Assembly: GCF_000236035.1 (NCBI RefSeq)
Contig: NZ_JH393259.1
Span: forward strand, 198,752 to 262,751
Length of the DNA: 64,000 bases
Direction: 5' to 3'
Source: Vreelandella boliviensis LC1
Lineage (GTDB): Bacteria; Pseudomonadota; Gammaproteobacteria; Pseudomonadales; Halomonadaceae
Shown here in pieces: positions 26,832 to 36,405 of the stretch (positions are counted from its first letter, which is position 1; every line of letters begins with the position of its first letter). A program made the translations under genes and the position numbers. The notes beneath the pieces are model-generated. The model had not been told where the DNA came from. It saw only the letters and a list, made by a program, of their open reading frames with translations, and did not search any database.

Positions 26832-26848
26832 GCGCTGTAAAATCTAAA

Positions 26849-26876
26849 ACGCCCTATCGGTTATCCGATAGGGCGT
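26849..26876. terminator. 12-bp hairpin between convergent genes
   Basis: Perfect arms at 26849-26860 and 26865-26876 (ACGCCCTATCGG and complement) with loop TTAT. On the minus strand the stem is followed by GTTTTAGATTTT, so it should end the small gene at 26930-27130. On the plus strand it lies 18 bp after the lipoprotein stop but lacks a T-run. Confidence 0.75.
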
Positions 26877-26929
26877 ACGCGTCGTTAAGATAGCTTCATT
26901 TTTAGGCTGCGTTAAATCAGCTATGTTAC

Positions 26930-27130
26930 TTACTCTTTGGCTTCATGGTCGGCAAGGGCAGCAACAATTGCCTCTTCCCACTGTCCTTCGGTTATACCCC
27001 AATGCTCCATTTCTGCCTGGTCAGCGCTGCCTTCCGACGCCTCGCGCAGTTTATCGACGCTGCTGCTTTCATAGCAGTGCTTGGCGAAATCTTTCGTTTT
27101 TACATCACTTAGCTGGTTAATCATCGACAT
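26930..27130 (-). CDS. Small acidic hypothetical protein
   Basis: A 66-aa protein, rich in Glu, Asp and Ala, with no signal or membrane segment. Landmarks are MSMINQLSDVKTKDFAKHC, HWGITEGQWEEAI and the acidic tail ALADHEAKE. An AAGGAA ribosome site stands 8 nt before the ATG, and a hairpin with a U-rich tract follows the stop, so it looks like a real single-gene unit. The family is not recognised. The composition suits a small cytoplasmic helical protein in a salt-tolerant cell. Confidence 0.7.
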   Translation of the reverse strand: MSMINQLSDVKTKDFAKHCYESSSVDKLREASEGSADQAEMEHWGITEGQWEEAIVAALADHEAKE

Positions 27131-27213
27131 GTTGAGTTCCTTTCAAGGTCAATAGTGGGAGGTTGCCCACCAAGTGTAGCTAATCAGGCTCCATACTCCT
27201 GGAATAGTTCCCG

Positions 27214-28596
27214 TTATTTCAGCACATAGCAGGGCACATAGTGTTGGCCGTCGAGTTTCATGCGCCCTTGAGCTACAAACGAGGTGAGCAGCTCGTCAAG
27301 ACGTTGCATCAGTTCGGGCTCTGCGGTCAGTACAAAGGGGCCGTGAGCTTCGATGGCACGAATACCGGCCTCTTTGACGTTGCCCGCGACGATCCCCGAG
27401 AAAGCGCGACGCAGGTTGGCAGCGAGTTCGTGGGTGGGCTGCTGGCGGTGTAGCGCTAAGGCTCGCATGGCGTCGTGAGTCGGCTCAAAGGTAGCCTGGA
27501 AACCACGCGCAATGGTCAATCGCCAATTGTAGTAGAAAGCATCCTGATGGGTGCGGCGGAATTCCGCGATCTCATCGATGCCGTGGCGCATGGTGCGCGC
27601 AACCGAGACGGGGTCGCCGGTAATAATGGTGTAGTAGCGGCGGATATCCTCACCGAGGGTATAGACCAGGAATTCATCAATTTTCTGAAAGTAGGCCGCA
27701 GAATCGGCGGGGCCGGTGAAAATTAACGGGAAGGGAATATCCTTGTTGCTGGGGTGCAGCAAAATGCCCAGCAAATAGAGAATCTCTTCCGCAGTGCCAA
27801 CCCCGCCGGGGAACACGATAATGCCATGACCTAGACGCACAAAAGCTTCTAGGCGTTTTTCAATGTCTGGCATGACAACCAGTTCATTGACGATGGGGTT
27901 AGGTGCTTCAGCAGCGATAATGCCGGGCTCTGAAATACCTAAATAGCGACCTTCCTTGCGGCGCTGCTTGGCATGGGCAACGTTAGCGCCTTTCATGGGG
28001 CCTTTCATTGCGCCAGGGCCACAGCCGGTACAAATATCTAAATCGCGCAGGCCTAAGTGGTAGCCTACATCTTTGGTATATTCGTACTCTTCCCGGGAGA
28101 TAGAGTGACCACCCCAGCACACCACCAGGCTAGGGTCGCGGCCGGGTTTTAGCGTTCCCGCTTTGCGCAGAATGTGGAAAACCGCATTGGTGGTGCCTTC
28201 ACCCGTGCTAAGGTCGAAACGATTGTGATGTTGAATCTCGTTGTAGACGTAAACAATATCGCGAATGATCGAGGATAGATGCTCACGGATACCGCGAATC
28301 ATGCGGCCATCAACAAACGCTTCAGCGGGCGCGTTAGTCAGCTTTAAGCGAATGCCGCGGTCTTGCTGCAGCACTTCAATGTCAAAGTCTTTATAGGCTT
28401 CTAAAATAGCCAGGCTATCGTCGCTGGGATTGCCGCAATTGAGTACTGCCAACGCACAGCGCCGAAGCAGGTCGTGTAGACCGCTTTGAGACGTTTTGTG
28501 CAGCCGATTAACTTCATGCTGAGAGAGTACTTCGAGGCTTCCCTCGGGGGAAATGATACTTGAAAGGGTGGCGCGAGGTTGAACGTTTTCGGTCAT
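27214..28596 (-). CDS. ppnN: Nucleotide 5'-monophosphate nucleosidase PpnN (YgdH/LOG type)
   Basis: A 460-aa protein of the PpnN family, which cleaves purine and pyrimidine nucleoside monophosphates into base and ribose phosphate. The LOG motif PGGVGTAEE lies mid-protein (IIVFPGGVGTAEEILYLL), and the N-terminal domain has FVDGRMIRGIREHLSSIIRD. E. coli PpnN is 454 aa. The ATG at 28596 (MTENVQPRATLSS) gives the family length; longer in-frame starts at 28635 and 28722 give extensions not seen in E. coli. In E. coli the enzyme is stimulated by (p)ppGpp. The gene diverges from a LysR regulator. Confidence 0.9.
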   Translation of the reverse strand: MTENVQPRATLSSIISPEGSLEVLSQHEVNRLHKTSQSGLHDLLRRCALAVLNCGNPSDDSLAILEAYKDFDIEVLQQDRGIRLKLTNAPAEAFVDGRMIRGIREHLSSIIRDIVYVYNEIQHHNRFDLSTGEGTTNAVFHILRKAGTLKPGRDPSLVVCWGGHSISREEYEYTKDVGYHLGLRDLDICTGCGPGAMKGPMKGANVAHAKQRRKEGRYLGISEPGIIAAEAPNPIVNELVVMPDIEKRLEAFVRLGHGIIVFPGGVGTAEEILYLLGILLHPSNKDIPFPLIFTGPADSAAYFQKIDEFLVYTLGEDIRRYYTIITGDPVSVARTMRHGIDEIAEFRRTHQDAFYYNWRLTIARGFQATFEPTHDAMRALALHRQQPTHELAANLRRAFSGIVAGNVKEAGIRAIEAHGPFVLTAEPELMQRLDELLTSFVAQGRMKLDGQHYVPCYVLK

Positions 28597-28824
28597 TAGC
28601 GGGGCTGTCCCTAATCGTTTGATGTCTCTTGGCATACTACCACGCCCAAGTGGCCGGTACAGCGCCGCGGCTGGCTCACCTGACTGTGCTATTATTAGGT
28701 ATATTTTATAGAACGGCGGCAATAGCGCTTTTTGGTACTTTTTATTAGTTACTAAACTGTTGCCTAAAGCATGTTCTCAAAGAGAGCTGCTAAAGACTGT
28801 TATCAAAGACCATGGCGCTTCACT

Positions 28825-29730
28825 ATGTTCAATGCCCACTATTTTCGTACCTTTATTACGCTTGTTGAAACAGGCAGCTTTACCCGTACGGCGCAACATT
28901 TAGAAATGACCCAGCCGGGCGTAAGCCAGCATGTTCGCAAGTTAGAAGACTATTTAAATAAAGAGCTGCTAGAGCGCAAGGGGCGCAGCTTTACATTAAC
29001 CGAATCGGGGCGGCGTGCTTATGATTACGCTTTAAAGCTATTTGCTGAGCATGAGCAGTTCCGTCACGGGCTAGACGATGACTCTTTGGATAGCGGTGAC
29101 TGCCGTATTGCCTCGCCGGGCAGCGTTGGCCTGATGTTCTATCCGTATATATTGGGGCAGCAGCAGATGCACCCTAATTTAACGGTCAACTATAGCTTTG
29201 CGTTCAACCACGAAATCGTTAATGACCTGCTCGAAGGTCGTTATGACATTGGTATTGTTACCGAGGCAATGCGCCACCCTGAACTTAATTGCACGATTTG
29301 GCATCAAGAGCCGCTCTGCTTGGTGGTGCCAGCTGATTTTGCGGGCAGTACGCTGTCCGATTTAATGGGTATTGGTTTTCTCAATTATTACGACGGGATT
29401 AACCACGCCAATGCGTTGCTGCGGGCCAATTACCCCGATGAGTTTCGCTCAATGACCCATTTCCGCCATCAAGGCTTTACCAATGAAGTCAGCATGGTGC
29501 TGGATGCGGTGGCCAGGGGGTTAGGCTTTACCGTGGTATCGCGACTGGTATTGGAAACCTCACCCTGGCAGCGCCAGGTAAAAGCGCTAAACCTGCCCAA
29601 TGCGGTCAATGAGGAGCTCTATTTGCTGCGTCGCCGCGACTCGGTGCTGCCCAAGCGCTACGAGAAGCTGTTAGACGGTTTTCACGCTCAGCGTCTACAA
29701 GAAAAAACGCCCCTGGTGCCGTCTAATTGA
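28825..29730 (+). CDS. LysR-family transcriptional regulator
   Basis: A 301-aa LysR protein. The N-terminal winged helix is MFNAHYFRTFITLVETGSF followed by TRTAQHLEMTQPGVSQHVRKLE. The effector domain spans about residues 90-290. The ATG at 28825 was chosen because LysR proteins begin a few residues before the first helix; an ATG at 28771 would add 18 unlike residues. It diverges from ppnN across 228 bp; whether it controls ppnN is unknown. No metabolic gene lies next to it on its own strand. Confidence 0.85.
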   Translation: MFNAHYFRTFITLVETGSFTRTAQHLEMTQPGVSQHVRKLEDYLNKELLERKGRSFTLTESGRRAYDYALKLFAEHEQFRHGLDDDSLDSGDCRIASPGSVGLMFYPYILGQQQMHPNLTVNYSFAFNHEIVNDLLEGRYDIGIVTEAMRHPELNCTIWHQEPLCLVVPADFAGSTLSDLMGIGFLNYYDGINHANALLRANYPDEFRSMTHFRHQGFTNEVSMVLDAVARGLGFTVVSRLVLETSPWQRQVKALNLPNAVNEELYLLRRRDSVLPKRYEKLLDGFHAQRLQEKTPLVPSN

Positions 29731-29748
29731 TAAGGCACCAAGAGCGTT
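29706..29748. terminator. Bidirectional hairpin at the LysR/gcvP junction
   Basis: Outer arms AACGC/GCGTT (29706-29710, 29744-29748) and inner arms TGGTGCC/GGCACCA (29714-29720, 29734-29740) form a stem with one small internal loop and a 13-nt loop. It overlaps the LysR stop codon. On the minus strand it is followed by GTTTTTTC, good for stopping gcvP transcripts. A second small hairpin (TGAAGCG/CGCTTCA) lies at 29758-29775. Confidence 0.7.
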
Positions 29749-29794
29749 CTTGTTACTTGAAGCGCTATCGCTTCACATCTTGTCAGCTTTACCG

Positions 29795-32689
29795 TTAGTT
29801 GCGGTATTCATCAATGCTAGGGCAGGAACAGATTAACTGACGGTCGCCAAACACGTTATCAACGCGGTTAACGGCGGGCCAGTATTTAGCCGCTTGGACA
29901 GCGGCGGTCGGGAAAGCGGCCAACTGGCGGTCATAAGGCCGCGGCCAGTCATTATCCATCAGATCCGCCTGGGTATGCGGCGCATTGACCAGCGGATTGT
30001 TATCCAATGGCCACTCACCACTCTCTACCCGCGCTATCTCTGCCCGGATAGCAATCATCGCATCGCAGAAGCGATCAATTTCATACAATGACTCTGACTC
30101 GGTCGGTTCGATCATCAGCGTACCCGGCACCGGGAACGACATGGTCGGTGCGTGGAAGCCGTAGTCCATTAAGCGTTTGGCGATATCCTCCTCGCTAATC
30201 CCAGAGGCCGCTTTGAGCGGACGAATATCGATAATGCATTCGTGGGCGACGGTGCCGTTCTGGCCGCGATAAAGAATCGGAAATGACGCTTCCAAACGCT
30301 TGGCAATATAGTTGGCATTCAGGATGGCAAGCTCGGTGGCTTCACGCAGACCGCGGGCGCCCATCATCTTAATGTAGGCCCAGGAGATCGGCAGGATAGA
30401 AGCGCTGCCGAAGGCCGCGGCAGAGACCGCGCCGCTTTCAGCGTTAACGCCTTTGATCGACGTTACCACGTGGTTGGAAACGTAGGGCGCAAGATGAGCT
30501 TTAACGCCGATAGGGCCCATGCCCGGGCCGCCGCCACCGTGGGGGATGCAGAACGTTTTATGCAAGTTCAGGTGAGACACATCACCGCCAAAATCACCGG
30601 GGCGGGTTAAGCCGACCTGGGCGTTCATATTGGCGCCATCGATATACACCTGACCACCGTTGTCGTGAACGACCTTGCACGCTTCGCGCACGCTGGTTTC
30701 AAACACACCATGGGTGGAAGGATAAGTCAGCATGATGGCGGAGAGATGATCGCGGTGCTGCTCGGCTTTAGCGCGCAAATCCGCCATGTCGATATTGCCG
30801 TTTTGATCGCACTCGACTACCACCACCTTCATCTGCACCATGGCTGCCGAGGCAGGGTTGGTGCCGTGGGCGGAGCTTGGAATCAAGCAGACATCGCGGT
30901 GACCCTCACCCTGGGCCGCTTGATAGCGGCGAATTGCCACTAAGCCTGCGTATTCACCCTGAGCGCCGGAGTTGGGCTGCATCGAGAGGTGATCGTAACC
31001 GGTGACTTCGACCAGGAAGGCCGATAGCTCATCGATCATTTGGTGATAGCCGGCCACTTGGTCGCGGGGTGCGAACGGGTGCAGATGCGCAAACGAGGGC
31101 CAGGACACGGGGATCATCTCGCTGGTGGCGTTGAGCTTCATGGTGCAGGAGCCGAGCGGGATCATCGCATGGGCAAGCGACAGATCCTTATTCTCTAGAC
31201 GTTTCAAGTAGCGCAGCATTTCGGTTTCGCTGCGGTAACGACTAAAGGTGGGGTGGCTTAAAAAGTCGCTTTCACGCTGGCAGGCAGCGGGAATGCCTGA
31301 AGCGCCGTTAGCTACCACTTGCTCGTCTAGAACAGCAACGGAAAGGCCGTGCTCATCGCCGAGCAGCACGTCAAACAGCGTTGTTACATCGTGGGCGGTG
31401 GTGGTTTCATCCAGGCTGATGCCCACATCGCCATTGGCGAAGTAGTGCAAATTAATATCATGGGTCATGGCGCGCCCATGAATTTTGCCTGCGTCGACGT
31501 TGGTCAAGCGCAGCGTATCGAACCAGCTGTCATGTGCCAGCGTTACGCCTGCCTGCTTGAGGCCTTCGGCGAGCAGGGTTGCCAGGCGGTGAACGCGGCC
31601 AGCAATTTTGCGCAGCCCTTCAGCGCCGTGGTAGGTAGCGTAAAAACCGGCGATGTTGGCTAGCAATGCTTGAGCGGTACAGATGTTGGAGGTCGCTTTC
31701 TCGCGGCGGATATGCTGCTCGCGGGTTTGCATCGCCATGCGCAGGGCGGTATTGCCGCGGCTATCTTTGGACACGCCGATGATACGCCCAGGGATCGAAC
31801 GCTTGAGCTTGTCGGAAGTCGCAAAGAAAGCTGCGTGGGGGCCGCCAAAGCCCATGGGTACGCCAAAGCGCTGGGAGTTTCCCACCACAATATCCGCACC
31901 CAGCTGACCGGGTTCCTTAAGCAGTACCAGGCTCAAAAGATCGCTGGCCACGCAGGTCATTATATTGCGCTCAGCCGCGGCGCTTAATAGCGGTGCCAGG
32001 TCGCGCACTTCACCACTGGCGGAGGGGTACTGGACCAGGGCCCCAAACACATCGTGGTTGGCCAGCTCTTCTACCGGGCCGGTGATCAGTTCGAACCCAA
32101 AAAACTCGGCGCGGGTTTTGACCACGTCCATCGTTTGCGGAAAAACGTCTTCGGCGACGAAGAAAACGTTGGATTTGCTTTTCTTATTACCACGCTTACA
32201 CAGCGCCATGGCTTCGGCGGCGGCGGTGGCTTCGTCGAGCAGCGATGCATTCGCCAGCTCCATGCCGGTTAAATCCATCACCACTTGCTGGAAGTTAAGC
32301 AAGCCTTCCAGGCGGCCTTGAGAAATCTCAGGTTGGTAGGGGGTGTAGGCCGTGTACCAGCCAGGGTTTTCCAATACGTTGCGCTGAATCACCGCGGGCA
32401 TATGGGTGCCGTAATAGCCCTGGCCAATATAGCTCTTAGCCACGCGGTTCTGCCGCGCTAGTTGGGCTAGGTACTCTAGTGCTTCTGCTTCGCTGCGCGG
32501 TTCATCAAGCGCTAGCTCGCGGCCAAGACGAATATCGCTCGGCACGGTCTGTTCAATCAGATCTTCCATGTGCTGCATGTTGAGCGCTTTTAACATGGTG
32601 GCCACATCCTCTTGACGTGGACCATTATGACGTTTGATAAAAGCATCGTGATCGGCCAACTCGGCCAGACGGCGTGTTTCAAGAGACAT
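29795..32689 (-). CDS. gcvP: Glycine dehydrogenase (decarboxylating), P-protein
   Basis: A 964-aa P-protein, the fused single-chain form. Landmarks are the N-terminal [28 protein letters not shown], and the PLP lysine region [21 protein letters not shown] near residue 710. It decarboxylates glycine and passes aminomethyl to the lipoyl arm of GcvH. It lies 97 nt after gcvH on the same strand; the gap holds an inverted repeat (AGAGCC/GGCTCT, about 32748-32773) that may tune gcvP expression. gcvT is placed separately, on the other strand. Confidence 0.97.
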   Translation of the reverse strand: MSLETRRLAELADHDAFIKRHNGPRQEDVATMLKALNMQHMEDLIEQTVPSDIRLGRELALDEPRSEAEALEYLAQLARQNRVAKSYIGQGYYGTHMPAVIQRNVLENPGWYTAYTPYQPEISQGRLEGLLNFQQVVMDLTGMELANASLLDEATAAAEAMALCKRGNKKSKSNVFFVAEDVFPQTMDVVKTRAEFFGFELITGPVEELANHDVFGALVQYPSASGEVRDLAPLLSAAAERNIMTCVASDLLSLVLLKEPGQLGADIVVGNSQRFGVPMGFGGPHAAFFATSDKLKRSIPGRIIGVSKDSRGNTALRMAMQTREQHIRREKATSNICTAQALLANIAGFYATYHGAEGLRKIAGRVHRLATLLAEGLKQAGVTLAHDSWFDTLRLTNVDAGKIHGRAMTHDINLHYFANGDVGISLDETTTAHDVTTLFDVLLGDEHGLSVAVLDEQVVANGASGIPAACQRESDFLSHPTFSRYRSETEMLRYLKRLENKDLSLAHAMIPLGSCTMKLNATSEMIPVSWPSFAHLHPFAPRDQVAGYHQMIDELSAFLVEVTGYDHLSMQPNSGAQGEYAGLVAIRRYQAAQGEGHRDVCLIPSSAHGTNPASAAMVQMKVVVVECDQNGNIDMADLRAKAEQHRDHLSAIMLTYPSTHGVFETSVREACKVVHDNGGQVYIDGANMNAQVGLTRPGDFGGDVSHLNLHKTFCIPHGGGGPGMGPIGVKAHLAPYVSNHVVTSIKGVNAESGAVSAAAFGSASILPISWAYIKMMGARGLREATELAILNANYIAKRLEASFPILYRGQNGTVAHECIIDIRPLKAASGISEEDIAKRLMDYGFHAPTMSFPVPGTLMIEPTESESLYEIDRFCDAMIAIRAEIARVESGEWPLDNNPLVNAPHTQADLMDNDWPRPYDRQLAAFPTAAVQAAKYWPAVNRVDNVFGDRQLICSCPSIDEYRN

Positions 32690-32786
32690 GAAGAAGATTC
32701 CGGACGTTAAGAAAGAACCGTGCAGGGCGTTAGGCTAAGAGCCCACCATAAAGGGCAGGCTCTCACATATGATTTAGTTAGCGCCT

Positions 32787-33176
32787 TTAGTCGTCAGCGC
32801 TTAGCGTTGCTTGATAGGCATCTGCATCTAGCAGGCCATCAAGGGAGTCGCTGTCTAAGCGCACTTTCATAATCCAGCCACCTTCATAAGGTGCTTCGTT
32901 GACCGTTTCGGGGGAGTCTTCAAGGGCGTCATTCACTTCGATGACTTCGCCAACAACCGGCGAGTAAAGATCAGAAGCGGCTTTGACCGATTCGATAACG
33001 CCAAACTCTTGACCTTTGCTCAGCGCTGTACCCACTTCGGGCAGTTCAACAAACACGACATCACCCAGCGCCTGCTGGGCGTGATCAGTAATGCCCACGG
33101 TGACAGTGCCGTCTTGATTATCCAGCACCCACTCGTGGCTTTCAGCGTAACGAAGATTGGCAGGAAGATTGCTCAT
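32787..33176 (-). CDS. gcvH: Glycine cleavage system H protein
   Basis: A 129-aa lipoyl carrier. The lipoylated lysine is K65 in [17 protein letters not shown]. It opens [17 protein letters not shown]. It shuttles intermediates among GcvP, GcvT and lipoamide dehydrogenase. AGGAA precedes the start. It is first in a gcvH-gcvP unit that diverges from the symporter gene, with a palindrome about 112 bp upstream. Confidence 0.97.
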   Translation of the reverse strand: MSNLPANLRYAESHEWVLDNQDGTVTVGITDHAQQALGDVVFVELPEVGTALSKGQEFGVIESVKAASDLYSPVVGEVIEVNDALEDSPETVNEAPYEGGWIMKVRLDSDSLDGLLDADAYQATLSADD

Positions 33177-33567
33177 GATGTTTTCCTATATGAAACAGTT
33201 TTCTGGACCCGAGCATACTACCGGTTGTCGCTCGCCTTGGCGACTAGTGGCTGGCGCTGGCTAAGCGAATAAGCAAGCATGCTAACGTGTTTCCAATTGG
33301 AAACAAATTTCTTCTTTGCTCCATGGATTGTCTAATATCGTAATTTGTTTAGGTACTTTTGCGTAGGGTTTGCACAGGGTATCGGGTTATGAAAAAAGCA
33401 GTATCCTCTATGCACAAGCGACATCACCCTAGATGCTTGCTAAGTTTATGGTGTAAAACACTTACATCGTATGCTAACCAGCAATAATGACGTCAGATAT
33501 AACCAATAATGGCAGCCAACCAACAATACACACCAACCTTATATACCAACAAAGCGAGGAGATGATC
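33177..33567. other. Divergent regulatory gap between gcvH and symporter
   Basis: These 391 bp have no convincing gene. They are AT-richer than the flanking genes and hold an 18-bp perfect palindrome (33288-33305). I looked for the two-aptamer glycine riboswitch that often precedes such genes and did not find its conserved cores. An in-frame extension of the symporter to 33487 exists but lacks a good ribosome site. Confidence 0.7.
33288..33305. promoter_or_regulatory. 18-bp perfect palindrome, probable operator
   Basis: TGTTTCCAATTGGAAACA reads the same on both strands. It stands 112 bp from gcvH and 263 bp from the symporter start, in the only shared control region of the glycine genes. It probably binds a dimeric repressor or activator; the protein is not identified. 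TTTCC/GGAAA arms are seen for some XRE- and LysR-type regulators, but I cannot assign one. Confidence 0.6.
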
Positions 33568-34977
33568 ATGGAAGCATTAACTAGCCTGTTAGGGGCGATC
33601 AACGGCGTGGTCTGGGGGCCCGTCATGTTGGTTCTGCTACTCGGTGTGGGGATTTACCTGCAGCTTGGCTTGAAACTGATGCCGATTAGAAAGCTCGGCA
33701 TGGGTTTCAAGCTAATGTGGGCGGGGCGTGATGCAAAACCTGGTGTGGGTAAAGCAGCGCCGGCCAAAGAGGGCGACGAAGGGGAAATATCCCCCTTTGA
33801 CGCCTTGATGACCGCGCTCTCTGCGACCATAGGAACCGGTAATATTGCCGGTGTCGCCACGGCCATTGCGTTAGGTGGCCCCGGCGCTGTGTTCTGGATG
33901 TGGATTACCGCGCTGGTGGGGATGGCGACCAAGTTTGCCGAGGCCGTGTTGGCTGTTCGCTATCGTGAAACCGATAGCACCGGCTTCCATGTGGGTGGGC
34001 CGATGTTCTACATCAAAAATGGCCTAGGCAAAAAATGGCTATGGTTAGGCGGTTTGTTCGCTTTCTTTGGCGCTGTCGCTGCCTTCGGGATCGGCAATAC
34101 CGTCCAGTCCAACTCCGTAGCTGATGCCATGGATGCCACCTTCGGCGTGCCGCATTGGCTCACGGGTGTGGTTATTATGGTGTTGGCAGGTGCGGTGATT
34201 CTGGGCGGCATCAAGCGTATCGCTAAGGTGGCGGGCAAGCTGGTGCCGATTATGGGCATTGCCTATGTAGTGGCTGGCCTGTTGGTCTTGATCATCAATG
34301 CCGGGCAAATTGGCGAAGCCTTTAGCCTAATCTTTTACTACGCCTTTAACCCCATGGCAGCCGCTGGTGGTTTTGCCGGGGCGGCGGTAATGGCGGCGAT
34401 TCGTTTTGGTGTAGCACGCGGCATCTTCTCCAACGAAGCGGGTTTGGGTAGCGCGCCTATCGCGCACGCGGCGGCCAAAACCAAAAACCCGGTGCGCCAG
34501 GGCCTAATCGCGATGCTGGGTACCTTTATCGATACCATCGTTGTGTGCACGATTACCGCACTGGTGATTTTGACCTCCACGGTATGGATCGAAGGCGAAG
34601 CCGGGGCGTCGCTTACCGCGCTCTCGTTTGACGCTGCACTGCCTGGCTTTGGTAATCAGATCGTGGCGGTTGCGTTGGCGATTTTTGCCTTTACGACCAT
34701 CCTTGGCTGGTCATTTTACGGCGAGAAGTGCTGCCAGTTCCTGTTTGGCACCCGCTCTATTATGATCTATCGGGTGCTATTCGTACTGGCCATCCCGCTG
34801 GGCGCTATCGCTCAGCTGGGCTTTATCTGGCTCATGGCAGATACCTTCAACGCCATGATGGCGATTCCGAACCTAATTGCCTTGGCACTGCTTTCGCCGG
34901 TAGTCTTTAAGCTAACCAAGGACTATTTCGACGGCAAAGATGTGTTGCCGGGTGAAGAACTGGATCACGACCAATAA
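33568..34977 (+). CDS. Alanine/glycine:sodium symporter (AGCS family)
   Basis: A 469-aa membrane transporter with about 11 hydrophobic segments. AGCS marks include the segment after the second helix, ALSATIGTGNIAGVATAIALGGPGAVFWMW (read in two parts), and ARGIFSNEAGLGSAPIAHAAA. Family members import alanine or glycine with Na+. The ATG at 33568 was chosen because GAGGAG stands 7 nt before it. Placed between gcvH/gcvP and gcvT, it most likely imports glycine to feed cleavage. A hairpin with a T-rich tail follows. Confidence 0.92.
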   Translation: MEALTSLLGAINGVVWGPVMLVLLLGVGIYLQLGLKLMPIRKLGMGFKLMWAGRDAKPGVGKAAPAKEGDEGEISPFDALMTALSATIGTGNIAGVATAIALGGPGAVFWMWITALVGMATKFAEAVLAVRYRETDSTGFHVGGPMFYIKNGLGKKWLWLGGLFAFFGAVAAFGIGNTVQSNSVADAMDATFGVPHWLTGVVIMVLAGAVILGGIKRIAKVAGKLVPIMGIAYVVAGLLVLIINAGQIGEAFSLIFYYAFNPMAAAGGFAGAAVMAAIRFGVARGIFSNEAGLGSAPIAHAAAKTKNPVRQGLIAMLGTFIDTIVVCTITALVILTSTVWIEGEAGASLTALSFDAALPGFGNQIVAVALAIFAFTTILGWSFYGEKCCQFLFGTRSIMIYRVLFVLAIPLGAIAQLGFIWLMADTFNAMMAIPNLIALALLSPVVFKLTKDYFDGKDVLPGEELDHDQ

Positions 34978-35036
34978 TGCCTGCAGCGCGTTAATAGACG
35001 TTGTAAGTGAAGTCAAGACGTGAATATCAGTAGAGT

Positions 35037-35074
35037 CGGGAAGACACTTAATCGGTGGCTTCCCGTTCTCTTTT
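35037..35074 (+). terminator. Intrinsic terminator after the symporter gene
   Basis: CGGGAAG (35037-35043) pairs with CTTCCCG (35059-35065), extended inside by CAC/GTG after one mismatch. TTCTCTTTT follows. It separates the symporter from gcvT, so gcvT probably has its own promoter in the remaining 50 bp or is read by partial readthrough. Confidence 0.7.
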
Positions 35075-35121
35075 AGAGCGAACAATTTTTAAGTAAGCAT
35101 TTTTAAGTGAGGAAAGCCCCC

Positions 35122-36234
35122 ATGTCTGAATTAAAGCAAACGCCGCTGCACGCGCTGCACCTCAAGCTAGGCGCCAAGATGGTACCTTTTGCGGGCTACG
35201 ATATGCCGGTGCAGTATCCGCTGGGGGTCAAAAAAGAGCATGAGCATACCCGCCAAAAGTGCGGCCTGTTTGATGTCTCCCATATGGGACAGATTAGCGT
35301 ATCCGGCGACACCGTTGCCGAGGCCCTGGAAACCTTGATTCCCGCAGATTTGGTGGGCCTCGAGAAGGGCGCACAGCGTTACGGTCTTTTCACCAGCACC
35401 GAAGGCGGCATTATTGACGACTTAATGGTGGTCAACGCAGGCGATCACTTCTATTTAGTGGTCAACGCGGCCTGTAAAGATCAGGACTTGGCTCACCTGC
35501 GGCTAAATTTGGCGTCAACCCATACAATTGAACCCTTGGATCGTGGCTTACTGGCGCTGCAAGGGCCTCAGGCGCGGGATGTCATGCAGCGGCTTTGCCC
35601 TGAAGCCTGCGAACTTGTCTTTATGCAGCATGGCCGTTTCACCATTGCAGGGCAGGAGGTATGGGTAAGCCGCAGCGGCTATACCGGTGAAGATGGTTTT
35701 GAGATTTCCGTCGCCGCCGATGCCTGTGAAGATTTCGCCGAGCAGCTTCTCGCTGAGCCCGAAGTCGAGGCGATTGGCCTGGGCGCGCGGGACTCGCTGC
35801 GTTTAGAGGCCGGTTTATGCCTCTACGGTCACGATATGGATGAGCAAACCACCCCGGTAGAAGCCGGATTGATCTGGGCGATTGGTAAGCCGCGTCGTCA
35901 TGGCGGCGAGCGCGCCGGTGGTTTTCCAGGCGCTGATGTGATTCTTCATCAAGTCGATGCCAAAGATCACACCCGCAAGCGCGTTGGGCTATTAGCTGAA
36001 GGCCGGGCGCCAGTACGCGAGGGCGCGCCGCTGGTTGATAAGGCGGGTAACGAGGTAGGGATCGTAACCTCCGGTAGTTTTGGTCCAAGTGTAGGTAAGC
36101 CGGTGGCGATGGGTTATGTCACTCGTGAACTGGAAGCGCCACAAAGTGCCGTGTTCGCGGTAGTTCGCGGTAAGCAGTTACCCATGGCGGTGACCCCTAT
36201 GCCGTTTGTAAAACCTGGCTACTATCGAGGCTAG
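35122..36234 (+). CDS. gcvT: Aminomethyltransferase, glycine cleavage T-protein
   Basis: A 370-aa T-protein starting MSELKQTPLHALHLKLGAK. Family segments are MVPFAGYDMPVQYPLG, FDVSHMGQI, and YTGEDGFEI. It moves the one-carbon unit from GcvH to tetrahydrofolate and releases ammonia. The ATG at 35122 has GAGGAAAG; a GTG five codons earlier would sit on that ribosome site. It is separated from gcvHP by the symporter, unlike the gcvTHP order of E. coli. Confidence 0.95.
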   Translation: MSELKQTPLHALHLKLGAKMVPFAGYDMPVQYPLGVKKEHEHTRQKCGLFDVSHMGQISVSGDTVAEALETLIPADLVGLEKGAQRYGLFTSTEGGIIDDLMVVNAGDHFYLVVNAACKDQDLAHLRLNLASTHTIEPLDRGLLALQGPQARDVMQRLCPEACELVFMQHGRFTIAGQEVWVSRSGYTGEDGFEISVAADACEDFAEQLLAEPEVEAIGLGARDSLRLEAGLCLYGHDMDEQTTPVEAGLIWAIGKPRRHGGERAGGFPGADVILHQVDAKDHTRKRVGLLAEGRAPVREGAPLVDKAGNEVGIVTSGSFGPSVGKPVAMGYVTRELEAPQSAVFAVVRGKQLPMAVTPMPFVKPGYYRG

Positions 36235-36267
36235 GCTAAAGGCCTTCGCTGGTCTGCATGTGGCGGA

Positions 36268-36369
36268 GCCAAGTGCAGGTTTCCGCGAGGGTGTTGTGAA
36301 CCCATCCCTGGGCGCTACTTTTCCATCTGACCGCCATGGAAAAAGACCCTCGCTTCAACCTGCCTTGGC
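36268..36369. repeat. Folded intergenic element with three-way-junction potential
   Basis: Nested inverted repeats fill the gap between gcvT and the LysM gene. Basal arms are GCCAAG/CTTGGC (36268-36273, 36364-36369), GCAGGTT/AACCTGC (36275-36281, 36357-36363) and GCGAGGGT/ACCCTCGC (36285-36292, 36346-36353), joined by matched small internal loops (TCC against TTC). Two apical hairpins lie inside: CCCA/TGGG (36301-36312) and TTTTCCAT/ATGGAAAA (36319-36343). This looks like a dispersed repeat (MITE or REP-like) or a structured RNA. No coding sequence is visible in it. Confidence 0.7.
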
Positions 36370-36405
36370 ACTAGATTAGAGATGGTTGCTTTCAAGTACA
36401 GAGTT

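Noticed and set aside
33177-33567. Glycine riboswitch upstream of the symporter or gcvH
   Set aside because: The conserved aptamer cores were not found on either strand of the gap.
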